Under the pieces are notes generated by a model that saw only the letters and a list, made by a program, of their open reading frames with translations, was not told the DNA's origin and did not search any database. DNA of 64,000 nucleotides from Paludisphaera borealis (lineage in GTDB: Bacteria; Planctomycetota; Planctomycetia; Isosphaerales; Isosphaeraceae): positions 1,736,001 through 1,800,000 of the forward strand of contig NZ_CP019082.1 of the NCBI RefSeq assembly GCF_001956985.1, in the 5' to 3' direction. Positions within the stretch are counted from its first letter, which is position 1; each line of letters starts with the position of its first letter. This document shows positions 9,074 to 18,509 of this stretch, one piece after another. The position numbers and the translations under genes are program-made.

Positions 9074-10588
9074 ATGGATGCGTCTGGGCTCGATCTGTTC
9101 CGGAATGCCTGCGGTCTCGACGGCCCTCTGATTCTGGAATGCCGGAATCATGGCCGGGGCGAGACTCGTCTCGAACTCCACGAATTCGCGCGGCCTTTCG
9201 TCCTGGTGGGTCGAGATCCGCGATCCGACCTGCTTCTGGAAGGCGAAGAAGTGAGCCGTCTGCATGCCTATTTCCAGGCGGTGGGCAGCCGCCTGTTTTG
9301 CCTCGATTTGAGCAGCCGGACCGGAATAGCCCTGGCCGATCGATCGGGGAGTCTGGACCGCGGCTGGCTGGACCCTGATCGGGTTGTCAACATCGGCGGC
9401 TATGGAATCCGCAGGATCGTGGAAAAGGCCGGGAGTCGGGGCGTCGGATCGACGGTCGAGCCGCCCGGCACGACGCTGATCGAGCCGGTTGATCCTCCGC
9501 GGCTCGCTGAGGCGGCGTTGGAACTGCCGATCAGGACGGGGGAGGACCACGCGCAGTGGCGGATACCGAGCGTGGTGGCTCTGATCGGTCGGGCCCAGGG
9601 GTGTGATATGACCCTTACGGACGACAGCGTGTCGAGATTTCACGCGAGCTTCGTTCGAACGCCGGGGGGCCTTTGGGTGGTGGATCTTCGGTCTCGCGAG
9701 GGCGTGTTCGTCGGCGGGGTTCGTGTCCGCTGGGCGTGGCTCGACGACGGCGACTCCGTTCGGATCGGCCGCTTCACTTTCATCGTGCGCTGCGTGGTCC
9801 AGGCGCCCAAGTTCAGTCGTCAGAACCTCTCGATCTCCGCGGGGGCAATGCCTGTCGCCGCAACCGAATCGTCGCTGGCGACGTCGAGTCAGCGATCACG
9901 CGATCCCGGTCGGGCCTTGGCCGTGCGGCCGGGCCCGACCTCAGGCTCGTTGGCGACTACTCCACCGACTCTCGATCACCCCGTCTTGGCCACGTCCGTA
10001 CTTGGCGCCGAATCGACTCGCGCTTGGCAGTCCGCATCTCAGGACGGTCCGATGCCGCCGGCGATCTGGCAACAGCAGATGCAGCTGATGGAATCGTTCC
10101 ACAACGACATGATCCTTATGGTCCAAATGTTCGTCGCGATGCACCAGGAGCATCAGGCCACGATGCGCGTGGAGCTGGATCGGGTCGAGCAACTGACCCG
10201 CGAACTCAGCGGGCTCCAGGAGAAGCTCGCCCGAGCGTTGCCCCAGGAAGAGGACGCGACCTCCAAGTCGACCTCCAGGCCGCCGCGGCGCGAGCGACCC
10301 GCAGCCGGCGGAGGCTCGTCGGATGCCGTCCCGAAATCGAAAGGCCTGCGGCCGGCGACGCCTGAATCACGCGGTTCGAGTACGTCGGCAGGCCCTGAGT
10401 CGCGGACCATCGGGGCGACAGACGCGCCGGATACGCCTCAAGGAACTCTCCAGGGCCGCCGTGGGCCGGAGAGGTCCTCCGATCCGGAGGAGGCCCACGG
10501 CGTGCTGACCGAGCGGATTGCGACGCTCCAGCGCGAGCGCCAGGGTTACTGGCGGCAAATTATCAACCAAATCAGCAAGCGAGGTTGA
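9074..10588 (+). CDS. Protein with two FHA domains and a C-terminal coiled coil
   Basis: The 504-residue protein carries two forkhead-associated domains, which bind phosphothreonine peptides. The first (about residues 38-110) shows VGRDPRSDLLLEGEEVSRLH, and the second (about 165-235) shows IGRAQGCDMTLTDDSVSRFH with the conserved GR, S and RH positions. A linker rich in serine, proline and alanine follows. A predicted coiled coil runs at about 345-395 (MFVAMHQEHQATMRVELDR and LTRELSGLQEKLARAL), and the short tail LQRERQGYWRQIINQISKRG resembles the C-terminus of other planctomycete FHA proteins. It is convergent with the antiterminator gene. A scaffold role in Ser/Thr kinase signalling is inferred. 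Confidence 0.85.
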   Translation: MDASGLDLFRNACGLDGPLILECRNHGRGETRLELHEFARPFVLVGRDPRSDLLLEGEEVSRLHAYFQAVGSRLFCLDLSSRTGIALADRSGSLDRGWLDPDRVVNIGGYGIRRIVEKAGSRGVGSTVEPPGTTLIEPVDPPRLAEAALELPIRTGEDHAQWRIPSVVALIGRAQGCDMTLTDDSVSRFHASFVRTPGGLWVVDLRSREGVFVGGVRVRWAWLDDGDSVRIGRFTFIVRCVVQAPKFSRQNLSISAGAMPVAATESSLATSSQRSRDPGRALAVRPGPTSGSLATTPPTLDHPVLATSVLGAESTRAWQSASQDGPMPPAIWQQQMQLMESFHNDMILMVQMFVAMHQEHQATMRVELDRVEQLTRELSGLQEKLARALPQEEDATSKSTSRPPRRERPAAGGGSSDAVPKSKGLRPATPESRGSSTSAGPESRTIGATDAPDTPQGTLQGRRGPERSSDPEEAHGVLTERIATLQRERQGYWRQIINQISKRG

Positions 10589-10631
10589 TGTTGAAGTGAA
10601 AGACCGGGCGGCGCGTGTCGCTCGACGCCGT

Positions 10632-11204
10632 TTACTGCTTGACCATCGGCTCGATCTGCCAGTCCTGAAGCTCCACGCTCGCTCCACAAGAGAGGAATTG
10701 AACCGTTGCGACGAGATGGTCGCCGTTGCCTCGTCGAACAACCGTCCCCGCGGCGCCGGCGAGCGGGCCGGACCTGATCTGCACCTTCGTCCCTGGCAAG
10801 ATCCGGGGCTCCGCGGATATGGGCAATCCGGAACTTAAAAACTTATGGATGCCACGTAAGTCGTGTTCCAGAGTGCTCTGGTCAAAGACCTGAAGGACGT
10901 TGACGATCCGACTGCCATGAATCGCTATCATCCTGTCGTTGTCGTCGCCCTTTAAAAAAAGGTAGCCGGTGAACAGCGGCAGGACGGATTTGAGCTTCCG
11001 CCCCTGGGGGGTACGATGCTCGTTGTTGATCTGAGGGAGGTAGAAAGCTACCCTCGCACCCAGAAGGTCGCGTGCAACGGCCTTCTCTTGTCGAGGCTTG
11101 GTGTGCAGACACCACCACTTCGAGGCGGAGTCGCACGCGACCGCGGGGGGGTCATCCCACAGGTTCTCAGGATAGAAATCGGTCTCGGTGGTAAGAATCG
11201 GCAT
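10632..11204 (-). CDS. NusG/RfaH-like transcription antiterminator
   Basis: The 190-residue protein has an N-terminal NGN domain starting at WWCLHTKPRQEKAVARDL (about residues 29-46) and continuing through LPLFTGYLFLKGD. A C-terminal KOW motif (LPGTKVQIRSGPLAGAAGTV, about residues 138-157) follows. Housekeeping NusG would lie beside ribosomal protein genes. A specialised copy next to a polysaccharide locus is the arrangement of RfaH, UpxY and LoaP, which let RNA polymerase read through long surface-polysaccharide operons. The likely target is the minus-strand cluster starting at 7599. The start ATG follows an AGGTGAT-like ribosome binding site. Confidence 0.87.
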   Translation of the reverse strand: MPILTTETDFYPENLWDDPPAVACDSASKWWCLHTKPRQEKAVARDLLGARVAFYLPQINNEHRTPQGRKLKSVLPLFTGYLFLKGDDNDRMIAIHGSRIVNVLQVFDQSTLEHDLRGIHKFLSSGLPISAEPRILPGTKVQIRSGPLAGAAGTVVRRGNGDHLVATVQFLSCGASVELQDWQIEPMVKQ

Positions 11205-11632
11205 GGAAGCATCACCTTTCCTTGACGGAGATCCTCCTACCTCGATGGTCCCGAAGACGTGGGTTAATGGATTCTTGATAGGAGTCTCGCTGTAACGATG
11301 TTGTTGCCCACAGTTAGAGGAATACCCATGTTTGACGTCTAATTCAAATCGAGATGGCGTGAAATTGAGGTTATGGCTGGATGACTCTTAATAAAAAGCA
11401 TTTGCCGTCGCCCTTCTTGGGCAGATGAAGTATTGTTAAGAATTAATCGACTAGTAAGACGATCCGGGCTCGGGGTGAATGTTGAAAATTGTATACATGG
11501 GTTTCATTCGGAGGGTCGAAGACGGGCTCTCGTGGGTGAGGAGGACCAACCAGCAAGCCTGGCAGACTTCAGACACGAGTTCGGCGCGGGTCGTGGATGT
11601 CACTCTGAGCGGAAGTCCCAGGGCTCTCCCCA
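11205..11632. other. AT-rich upstream region of the antiterminator gene
   Basis: This 430-base spacer is clearly AT-richer than the flanking genes, with runs such as CTTAATAAAAAGC and TTGTTAAGAATTAATCG. It most likely holds the promoter of the antiterminator gene on the minus strand. I find no coding frame worth reporting and no clear -35/-10 pair. Confidence 0.4.
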
Positions 11633-11935
11633 TTACGGTGGGGCGGCCGCGTGGAGAATCAGGGAGTTGAAGGCGAGGTAGGGCAGCGTGGCGAAGGTCT
11701 TCTGGAGATCGGTTCGCAGTGGTGGGTCAGGTGGTTCCGGCGAACGGCCGCTCCTCGATTCCGCGTCTCGGCAGCAGCGAGAAGCCCTGTTTTCGACTCG
11801 CGGCGCCTGACGGCCTTGGGAAGGATGCCGTGGTCAATCGCCTTCAAGCTGTTGGCGGAAGAGCCATCAGAGGGCGTTGAGGACCTCGCGGAGGCCGTGC
11901 TCACGCTGACGGGCGCGCTCCAGAGTGTGGTTCAG
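11633..11935 (-). mobile_element. Degraded IS5-type transposase fragments
   Basis: Three pieces in different minus-strand frames resemble an IS5-family transposase, in the expected N to C order. The piece near 11915-11875 reads REHGLREVLNAL, like the N-terminal helix-turn-helix region. The piece near 11800-11740 reads KQGFSLLPRRGIEERPFAG, matching the C-terminal LPRRWVVERTFAW block but with the key tryptophans changed. The piece 11716-11633 reads LQKTFATLPYLAFNSLILH up to a TAA. Stops and frameshifts separate them, and the central catalytic region is missing. I see no terminal inverted repeats. It is a relic at most. Confidence 0.4.
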
Positions 11936-12132
11936 CCAGAGGCGAGGAACACCCATTCTGCGTCGCCGCCCTCGGTGTCGTCGCGTCTGGTCGTCATACC
12001 CCAGGCACGACCATTCGCGACGCTTCCGCTGCCGGACCTGTCTCGTGTCGCAGAACGAGCGCGCAAATCGATTCGGGAGTAGGGTATTAGAATATCCTGA
12101 CGCATGGAGCGGCCGAGGCTACACATGCGAGG

Positions 12133-12567
12133 TTACTGGTCCGTCGGCGAAGGTCGGAACCGCGCCAGGAGACGGGAGAACCAGCCCTGATACGCCATCC
12201 CCGGCTCCTTCGCGAGGAGGGGACCTCCGATGTGCGCACAGGCGAGTTCACTCATATTGCCCCGCCATTCCTCGACGGCTGGAGACCCGGCAGGGAATGA
12301 GAGCAGTTCCTGATATTCTGAGGGGGAGAGGTCGTAGTTCCAACTCAGCAGAAAGACGGCGAGGGCCAGTTCCGCCAAGGCCCGCTCCGCATCGGAATCC
12401 GCCTCGCGCACCGAATCGAGGAGGGGCCGATACTCCGCATCCGCTTGGAAACCCGTCGGATCGCCCGGGACGCGCGGCGTCGGGAAGACCCACAATTGTC
12501 CATTGGCCAACCGGAGTTTCCGGCCGGGTTGGAAATTGTGACGACGTCTCGACAACTCGTCGACCAT
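12133..12567 (-). CDS. Hypothetical 144-residue protein
   Basis: I do not recognise a family. The ATG at 12567 was chosen because the reading frame upstream of it is arginine- and proline-rich and looks non-coding, while the sequence after it looks like a folded protein. That part includes KLRLANGQLWVFPTPRV, a helical stretch with AERALAELALAVFLLSWNYD, and LSPSEYQELLSF. No signal peptide, long membrane span or metal motif is present. The compact acidic-helical composition suggests a soluble cytoplasmic protein. It stands alone between the transposase relic and a gene-free stretch. Confidence 0.6.
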   Translation of the reverse strand: MVDELSRRRHNFQPGRKLRLANGQLWVFPTPRVPGDPTGFQADAEYRPLLDSVREADSDAERALAELALAVFLLSWNYDLSPSEYQELLSFPAGSPAVEEWRGNMSELACAHIGGPLLAKEPGMAYQGWFSRLLARFRPSPTDQ

Positions 12568-13274
12568 GGGGATCGAGGACCTCGGGTGTCGTGGTGAATG
12601 GCCCCAAACGTCGGGGCTTTCGAGCGATCCGCCAAACCTCGCATGTGTATTATGTGTGCGTCGAAAGCGCCCTGCAAGGTCGAGCTGATCGCGAGCCTGG
12701 ATCCGTGGCGGGAACTCACCATGGCGCCACACCGCCCGGTTCCAGCGGCGACGCGACGCTGGAAGCCCGAGGCGACTCTTACCTTGAGGAAAAGGCTTGG
12801 GATCGATTGATCTCACCTCAACCTCGACTCGAGGTGCTCTTCATTCATGTCGGCGCGATTCCGTGGCTTCCGGCCGGACGATCGGGTTGAATCACGATCG
12901 TCGACGATCCGCGCGGTTCGGCGGCGATTCTCCCGCCATTGGGCTTCCATGCATTCATTCGCTCGTTGTGGTGCTAGGTTGCACCATGCCGACCCTCTTC
13001 GATCGAGACGCGCGTCATAACCGACCGGGGGCTATCTTGCGGATCGGCGGCGGTTGGTGCAGTCCGAACCAGTTCGAGACCTTCGATGCCAGGAGGGGCA
13101 TGCCGGTCTGAATCCGCAGCGCCAGGGGCGAGATCGGCACGAAGCTTCCAGGGGGGACGTTCAGTCACTCGCGGCCAGTTGGGGCTCATCCCCTGCCTCT
13201 CCTCGAGTCCTCCCAGACGATGATCGGCTGGGATCCAATTCCAGGATTTCACGTCTGAAGGTCGTCGACGCGGG
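12568..13274. other. 0.7 kb spacer without a supported gene
   Basis: One minus-strand frame (about 13160-13015) reads LNVPPGSFVPISPLALRIQ and then MPLLASKVSNWFGLHQPPP before a stop. That looks protein-like but is under 50 codons, starts just after a stop and has no ribosome binding site. It may be the tail of a decayed gene. Nothing else stands out. Confidence 0.4.
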
Positions 13275-14519
13275 TCAGTAGGGGACCAACGCGAGCCAGG
13301 CGACGCCGACGAGGGTCGTCAGGATGGTCAGCGGCACGCCGACCTTGAGGTATTCCAGGAAGCCCAGATCCGTCCCCGCCCGGCGGGCGTGCTCGACCAC
13401 GATCAGGTTCGCGACCGATCCCAGCACGGTCAGGTTCCCCGCCAGCGTGCTCGACATCGCCAGCGCCAGCCACGCCTGCTCCTTCTGGGGCATGACCTCC
13501 ATGAGCGGCTTGAACAGCAGCACCGCCGGGACGTTCGACACCAGGTTCGAAAGCGCCACGGACAGCCCGCTCGTGAGCACCACCGGCGAATCGAGCAGTG
13601 GCTTCCAGCGCTCGATCCCCCACGTCCGCACGACGTTCACCTCGAACGCGCTCACCACGACGAACAAGCCGGCGAACATCACCAGGAGCGGCCAGTCGAC
13701 CGCATTGAAAACCTTCTCGGGGCGGACCCGATCGAGCATCAAAACGCCCGCTGCGATCAAGGCCGAGAGCGCGATCGGCTGCCCCGCGAAGAAGCAGCCG
13801 ACCGTGACCAGGGTCACCGCGATGCTCTTGATCAGCAGGCCGCGATGGACCCTGGGCCTCGACTCCGGTTCCACGGCCGGGAGATCACGCCGCACCGCGC
13901 CGAGCTGCTTTCGGTACACGATCGCCACGACGACGAAGTTCAGCACCAAGCCGATCAGGGCCACGGGGGCCAACCGACTGGCGAATCGCAGGTAGGAGAT
14001 GTGCGAGAGTGAGCCGATGATGATGTTCTGCGGATTGCCCGTGATCGTGGCGACAGAGCCGACGTTCGAGGCCGTCGCCAGGCCGATCAGGTAGGGGATC
14101 GGAGTTCGCTTCAGACGCTGGCAGAGGTGGAGGACGAGGGGAGTCAGGGCGACGCAGACGACGTCGTTGACCAGGAACGCCGAGAGCACGCCCGACAGGC
14201 CGATCGTCACCGCCAGCAACGTGAATGGGCCGGAGAACCGGCCGGCGATCCATTCCGTCGCCAGGGCGAAAAACCCGGCCAGGCGGAGGTGCGACACGAC
14301 CACCATCATGCCGAACAGCAGGACGATCGTCTCGTAATCGACGGCCCGGGCCGCGTCGCTCATCGACACCACGCCGAAGCCGAGCATCGCGGCCGCCCCG
14401 ACGAGCGCGATCCCCGTCCTGTCGATCCGCAAACCGGGGATTTTGCCCAGGGCCAACCCAAGATAGGTCAGGCCGAAGAGGGTGGAAACCAGAGGGATCG
14501 AAGCGGGTTGCGTTGTCAC
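13275..14519 (-). CDS. ArsB/NhaD-superfamily anion or ion permease
   Basis: The 414-residue integral membrane protein has about ten to twelve hydrophobic helices. It shows the ion-transporter-superfamily signature ASNVGSVATITGNPQNIII, where the GNPQN hairpin forms the substrate site, and a second related hairpin near the C-terminus (AGNLTVLGSVANLIVVEHA). This internal duplication is typical of ArsB, YbiR and NhaD-type carriers. The transported ion cannot be read from the sequence, and no arsenic genes are nearby. It begins 19 bases after the MFS gene ends, so the two are probably co-transcribed. Confidence 0.85.
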   Translation of the reverse strand: MTTQPASIPLVSTLFGLTYLGLALGKIPGLRIDRTGIALVGAAAMLGFGVVSMSDAARAVDYETIVLLFGMMVVVSHLRLAGFFALATEWIAGRFSGPFTLLAVTIGLSGVLSAFLVNDVVCVALTPLVLHLCQRLKRTPIPYLIGLATASNVGSVATITGNPQNIIIGSLSHISYLRFASRLAPVALIGLVLNFVVVAIVYRKQLGAVRRDLPAVEPESRPRVHRGLLIKSIAVTLVTVGCFFAGQPIALSALIAAGVLMLDRVRPEKVFNAVDWPLLVMFAGLFVVVSAFEVNVVRTWGIERWKPLLDSPVVLTSGLSVALSNLVSNVPAVLLFKPLMEVMPQKEQAWLALAMSSTLAGNLTVLGSVANLIVVEHARRAGTDLGFLEYLKVGVPLTILTTLVGVAWLALVPY

Positions 14520-14538
14520 GGGTCTGGATCTCTCCGAA

Positions 14539-15798
14539 TCAAGGGGTCGTCGAAAGGTCGGAGGTGGTGGCCATCGGGACGACGGTTCGGCCGTCGGCGA
14601 GTTCCTTGTGCCGTGTCAGAGTCTCGGGGACGAAGGCTGCGACGATCGCCGTCGCCACCACGCCGACGGCCGCCAGGGCCGCGAACAGCCCCCGATATCC
14701 GAGTGGCCCGACCAGGAATCCCGACGCCGCGGGCCCCAACGCCGAGCCCAGCACAAGGCACGATCCGACGATCACCTGCGCCTCGCCCGATCGCCGCGGA
14801 TCGGCCAGTCGGTCGGTCACCCAGGCGGCAGCGATCACGGCGAAGAGGCCGTTGCCAAGACCATCGAGCGCCTGATTCGCGACGGCGATCCATGGGGCGT
14901 GGATCAGGGCCAAGAGTCCGAGCCGAATCGACATGATCGCCCAGCCGGCGATCAGCAACGGCTTTCGCCCCCACCGATCCGCGAGCCACCCAGCCGGCCA
15001 GACGACGAGCATCCAGGCTGCCATGCTCACGACGAACGCATACGCCAGCATCCGGTCGGGGGCTTCCAGGTCTCGCTTCAGGAACAACCCCAGGTACACG
15101 CCGCCGGGAGCGTTCGCGGCGTGATAGAGTACCATCGCCGTCACGAAGATCCAGAGGCCCGCGTCCCTTGGAAACCATTCCTTCGCTCGCGGGCCGACCG
15201 CATCCCGCGGCTCCGGAGCTTCCGGCGCGACCTGGTCGCGCCTCGGCGTCTCGTGGATCAAGAGCGCTGCGACGACGGCCAGGCTCTGGACCACGGCGAG
15301 CGGGACGAGGATCGCGCCGACGCCATGCCGCTCGGACATCCAGCTCCCCAGCAGGGCCGCGAGCACGATTCCGATCGGCTTCCAAAAGCGGAGAGCGCCC
15401 AGCGCCGCGCCGACGCCTCCCCTGGGTGCCAGTGCCGCGGCCTCGGCTCCGGAAAGGCTTTCGACGACGGCGCGGCCGACGCCGTTCTCGGCGAACAGGA
15501 TCACGAGGAACCCGAGCCAGACGACCCCCTCCGCGCCGCGCAAGAGCACCGTCGACACGGCGATCAGGGCCAATGCGGCGACCAGGAACGGCTTGCGCCA
15601 ACCGATCCGGTCCGACCAGAGACCGATCGGAAATTGAGCCAGGCCCGATAACGCCGCCAGGGTCGATACGATCCCGATCGCTCGGTCCGAGAGCCCCTTC
15701 TCCGCAAGGAAAAGCGGCAGATACGGCAACGTGAATCCGATCGCCGCCATCCCGAGGAAGTACGATCCGTAAAGTCCGATCCGGTTGCGCCAGTCCAT
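14539..15798 (-). CDS. Major facilitator superfamily transporter
   Basis: The 419-residue protein has twelve predicted membrane helices. The cytoplasmic loop after helix 2 reads GLWSDRIGWRKPFLV, the MFS motif A (GxxxDRxGRR) with W replacing one arginine. The second half repeats it as WLADRWGRKPLLI. The N-terminus (MDWRNRIGLYGSYFLGMAA) resembles the LacY-like MFS_1-like branch. The substrate is unknown, and drug or metabolite efflux are both possible. It is first in a two-gene unit with the ArsB-like permease. Confidence 0.85.
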   Translation of the reverse strand: MDWRNRIGLYGSYFLGMAAIGFTLPYLPLFLAEKGLSDRAIGIVSTLAALSGLAQFPIGLWSDRIGWRKPFLVAALALIAVSTVLLRGAEGVVWLGFLVILFAENGVGRAVVESLSGAEAAALAPRGGVGAALGALRFWKPIGIVLAALLGSWMSERHGVGAILVPLAVVQSLAVVAALLIHETPRRDQVAPEAPEPRDAVGPRAKEWFPRDAGLWIFVTAMVLYHAANAPGGVYLGLFLKRDLEAPDRMLAYAFVVSMAAWMLVVWPAGWLADRWGRKPLLIAGWAIMSIRLGLLALIHAPWIAVANQALDGLGNGLFAVIAAAWVTDRLADPRRSGEAQVIVGSCLVLGSALGPAASGFLVGPLGYRGLFAALAAVGVVATAIVAAFVPETLTRHKELADGRTVVPMATTSDLSTTP

Positions 15799-15889
15799 GC
15801 TGATCTTTCAAGACAAGGGATCTGTGAGGAAGAAGGGCCGGGGCCGTCGGTCGGACCCCGGCTCGACAGTGTACCGAAGCAGGTCCGCT

Positions 15890-16708
15890 TTATTCGGGCG
15901 GCAACGGCGGCGGCAGGTCCGAGTCGCGGAGCTCGGCTCGCTTCGCCTTCTCCTTCGGCTCGGGGCGGTCGGGCGGCGGCGGGGGCTCGCGACGGACGCC
16001 GGATCGGAGTCCGTCGCGATTGCGACCTTCGGGGGGGCCGGCGGCGGCGTGGCCGAGGTGCTCGGCGACGTGGGTCATCGCCTCAGCCGCGCGGGCGAGT
16101 TCGCCGCCGCGCTCTTCGCGTCCGGCCTCGACGTCGCGCCTTGCGGCGGTGTACAGGTCGCGCGCCGCTTTCAGATAGACCTCGGCGCCCGGCGCGGGAT
16201 CGCGGTCGGGGGACTCGGTGATCCGGTCGTAGGCCCGGTTCAGGTCGCGTCGGACCCGCTCGCCCGAATCGCCCGGACCGACACCTTCTGGCGGCGGCGG
16301 CAGGTCGGGGTCGCGGCGGTCGAACATCGCGGCCTTCTGGGCGTGATCGGCGGCCCGCGCCAGATCGTGGGCGACGGCCCCGTATTCGTGGGCGAGGAAC
16401 TCGTCCTTGGCGTCGAGCGCCTTCAGGCCGTCGCGATAATACGTCACCGCGTGCTCGGTCCAAGTGCGGATGCGCTCCTCGGGACGGCCGTTGGACGTCG
16501 CATCGGCCCGGAGCCGACGGAGCAGGTCGTACGCCTTGGTCAGGTCGCCGGCCGGCCCACGATCGTCTTTCTTCTTCGCCGCTTCCTTGCCTTTGGCCTT
16601 CGGACGCGGCTCGTCCGGGCCCCCCGGCGGCGGTGGCGGCGGCGGAGCGATAGCGGCCAGACCGAGGCTGACCAGAACGGACGACGCCACGGCTGCGATC
16701 TTGAACAT
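15890..16708 (-). CDS. Secreted proline-rich helical protein of unknown function
   Basis: The ATG at 16708 is chosen because AAGGAG (16715-16720) lies 6 bases upstream. The ATG at 16714 would abut that site with no spacer. The 272-residue product starts MFKIAAVASSVLVSLGLAA, a signal peptide, followed by an eight-residue proline/alanine run and a Lys/Glu-rich linker. The core is helical, with repeated Ala, Asp and His residues (AVAHDLARAADHAQKAAMF and AEAMTHVAEHLGHAA). The C-terminus is again proline-rich. It is divergent from the histidine kinase gene. The function is unknown, and a periplasmic scaffold or stress protein is a guess. Confidence 0.7.
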   Translation of the reverse strand: MFKIAAVASSVLVSLGLAAIAPPPPPPPGGPDEPRPKAKGKEAAKKKDDRGPAGDLTKAYDLLRRLRADATSNGRPEERIRTWTEHAVTYYRDGLKALDAKDEFLAHEYGAVAHDLARAADHAQKAAMFDRRDPDLPPPPEGVGPGDSGERVRRDLNRAYDRITESPDRDPAPGAEVYLKAARDLYTAARRDVEAGREERGGELARAAEAMTHVAEHLGHAAAGPPEGRNRDGLRSGVRREPPPPPDRPEPKEKAKRAELRDSDLPPPLPPE

Positions 16709-17006
16709 GATCATCTCCTTGTGATTAAAGTCTGCGGTTGCAATCTCGTTGGTTTGCCGGCGACTTCTTGCCGGCCGCACCGAGACCCATTGCACGGCCG
16801 ATGCCAACGCGGAAACTGAGTGATTTCTTGGGTTTTGGGGACGTTCGACCCGTTCGCCGGGCGAATTCCGCCCGTCGCGCCGGGAGGAATCCGCCCAGTT
16901 CGAGCCGAGGCGGCGAGGGGCCTCTCGCTCTGATCGAGCTGGGCGAGCGAGCCGGCGGAATTCACGGAATCCCGGCGCACGGTTTGCGAAAAGAGGGGAT
17001 GATCGA

Positions 17007-18509
17007 GTGTCGAGGATGGAAGGTTCGGTTTCCGACGAGAGGCTGTACGTGTCGCTTTCGCGGTTCAATCTCCGGGTGCCGCTCGGCGTCCAGGTCGGCG
17101 GGGTCGCAGCCCTGTTCGTCGCGGCCCTTCTGGCCCTCTGGGCGACGGGCGCGTCGGTCGTCGCCCGGGAGCGTCGCCGATCCGACGCCAGGACTCTGCT
17201 CGTCCGCGCGGGGGACGAACTCGCCGCCCGGGGGTACGAGATCGTCGCCTGCGCCGGGGAGTTCCCGGACTACCCCGAGGAGCCGTCGCGAGACGAGCTT
17301 GACCGCGAGCTGTCTGTCCGGTCCGCGTCGGTCCTGGCGAAGCATCAGGGCGTCGAGGGGGGATACCTCGTCCTCAGGTTCAAGAGCTTCCTCGGCACCA
17401 CGTCCAATCAGAGAAGGCCCGTGAGCAAGGGAGACGAAGCTCCGAAGGAGCAACCGGCGCAAGAGCGGGGCGAGTCGAGTTTGCCGCCACTTGAGGCCGG
17501 CCTGATCGATATCCAGGTCGACGCCGCGATTCGCAAGCAGCGGGTGCTGTTCTCCGTCGAGGAGCTTGAGGGCGATCCCCCGGTGACCGTGGCCATCCGC
17601 ACGACGCCGATGATCGTCGGCAAACGCATCGTCGGGGCGAGCTGGGTGATGACCCGGCTGGTCGATCCGCTGTTCGTCGACCGCTCGCTCCAAGGTTATC
17701 GGCTGGCCACGGGGCTCGCGCTCGCGGGCATCATCCTGGCGTTCGCCCTCACCGCGAGCCTGGCCCTGACCGTCCGCCGCCAGGCGGCCGAGCGCGACCG
17801 GCTTCAGACCGAGCTGCGGCGGAGCGAGCGGCTGGCGGCGTTGGGGAAGCTGCTCGCGGGCGTGGCGCACGAGGTCCGCAACCCATTGGCCGGCATCCGG
17901 GCGATCACCCAGCTCTGGAGGCGCGGGCTCGGAATGGGCGACGAGGGGTTTGACCACCTCACCGACGAGGTCGACCGGCTGGAGGACATCGTCTCGCGGC
18001 TCTTGCAGTTCACGAGGGCCGACGCCCAAGACCTCGCCCCCGGCGATCTCAACTCGGTGGCGGCCGAGGCCGCTCGACTGGCCGAGGACCGCGCCCGGGA
18101 TCATGAAGTCCGCGTCGAGCTTGAGCAGACGCCTGACCTGCCGTCGGTGAACATGGCGGCGCCGGCGCTGGTGCAGGTCCTCCGCAACCTGACGACCAAC
18201 GCGCTCCAGGTGATGCCACGAGGCGGCGTGCTCCGGGTGTCGACCCATCTGGATCCGGCGCGCGGAACGGTCTCGGCGAGCGTGGCCGACGACGGGCCGG
18301 GGCTTTCGGCCGACGTGCTGTCGCACCTGTTCGAGCCGTTTTTCACCACGAAGGCGGAGGGGACCGGGCTGGGCCTGGCGATCGCCCGCGAGATCGCCCT
18401 CGCGCATCGCGGCGACCTTCAAGCCGAGAACCGCCCGAACGGCGGCGCCGTCTTCACCCTGGTTCTCCCTGTCGCCGAAGTCCCAGCCGTTGGAGGCGCC
18501 TTGTCATGA
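17007..18509 (+). CDS. Membrane sensor histidine kinase (NtrB/ZraS-like)
   Basis: The 500-residue kinase has a first membrane span at about residues 27-48, a periplasmic sensor domain with no recognised family, a second span at 231-256 and a cytoplasmic catalytic core. H288 in LLAGVAHEVRNPLAGIR is the phosphorylation site. The ATPase shows the N box NLTTNALQVMP, G1 DDGPGLS, F box FEPFFTTK and G2 GTGLGLAIA. No HAMP domain is evident, only a short charged helix. The start is a GTG preceded by AGAGGGG at 8 bases, with an in-frame ATG nine bases later as the alternative. The stop overlaps the regulator start (ATGA), so the pair is coupled. Confidence 0.92.
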   Translation: MSRMEGSVSDERLYVSLSRFNLRVPLGVQVGGVAALFVAALLALWATGASVVARERRRSDARTLLVRAGDELAARGYEIVACAGEFPDYPEEPSRDELDRELSVRSASVLAKHQGVEGGYLVLRFKSFLGTTSNQRRPVSKGDEAPKEQPAQERGESSLPPLEAGLIDIQVDAAIRKQRVLFSVEELEGDPPVTVAIRTTPMIVGKRIVGASWVMTRLVDPLFVDRSLQGYRLATGLALAGIILAFALTASLALTVRRQAAERDRLQTELRRSERLAALGKLLAGVAHEVRNPLAGIRAITQLWRRGLGMGDEGFDHLTDEVDRLEDIVSRLLQFTRADAQDLAPGDLNSVAAEAARLAEDRARDHEVRVELEQTPDLPSVNMAAPALVQVLRNLTTNALQVMPRGGVLRVSTHLDPARGTVSASVADDGPGLSADVLSHLFEPFFTTKAEGTGLGLAIAREIALAHRGDLQAENRPNGGAVFTLVLPVAEVPAVGGALS

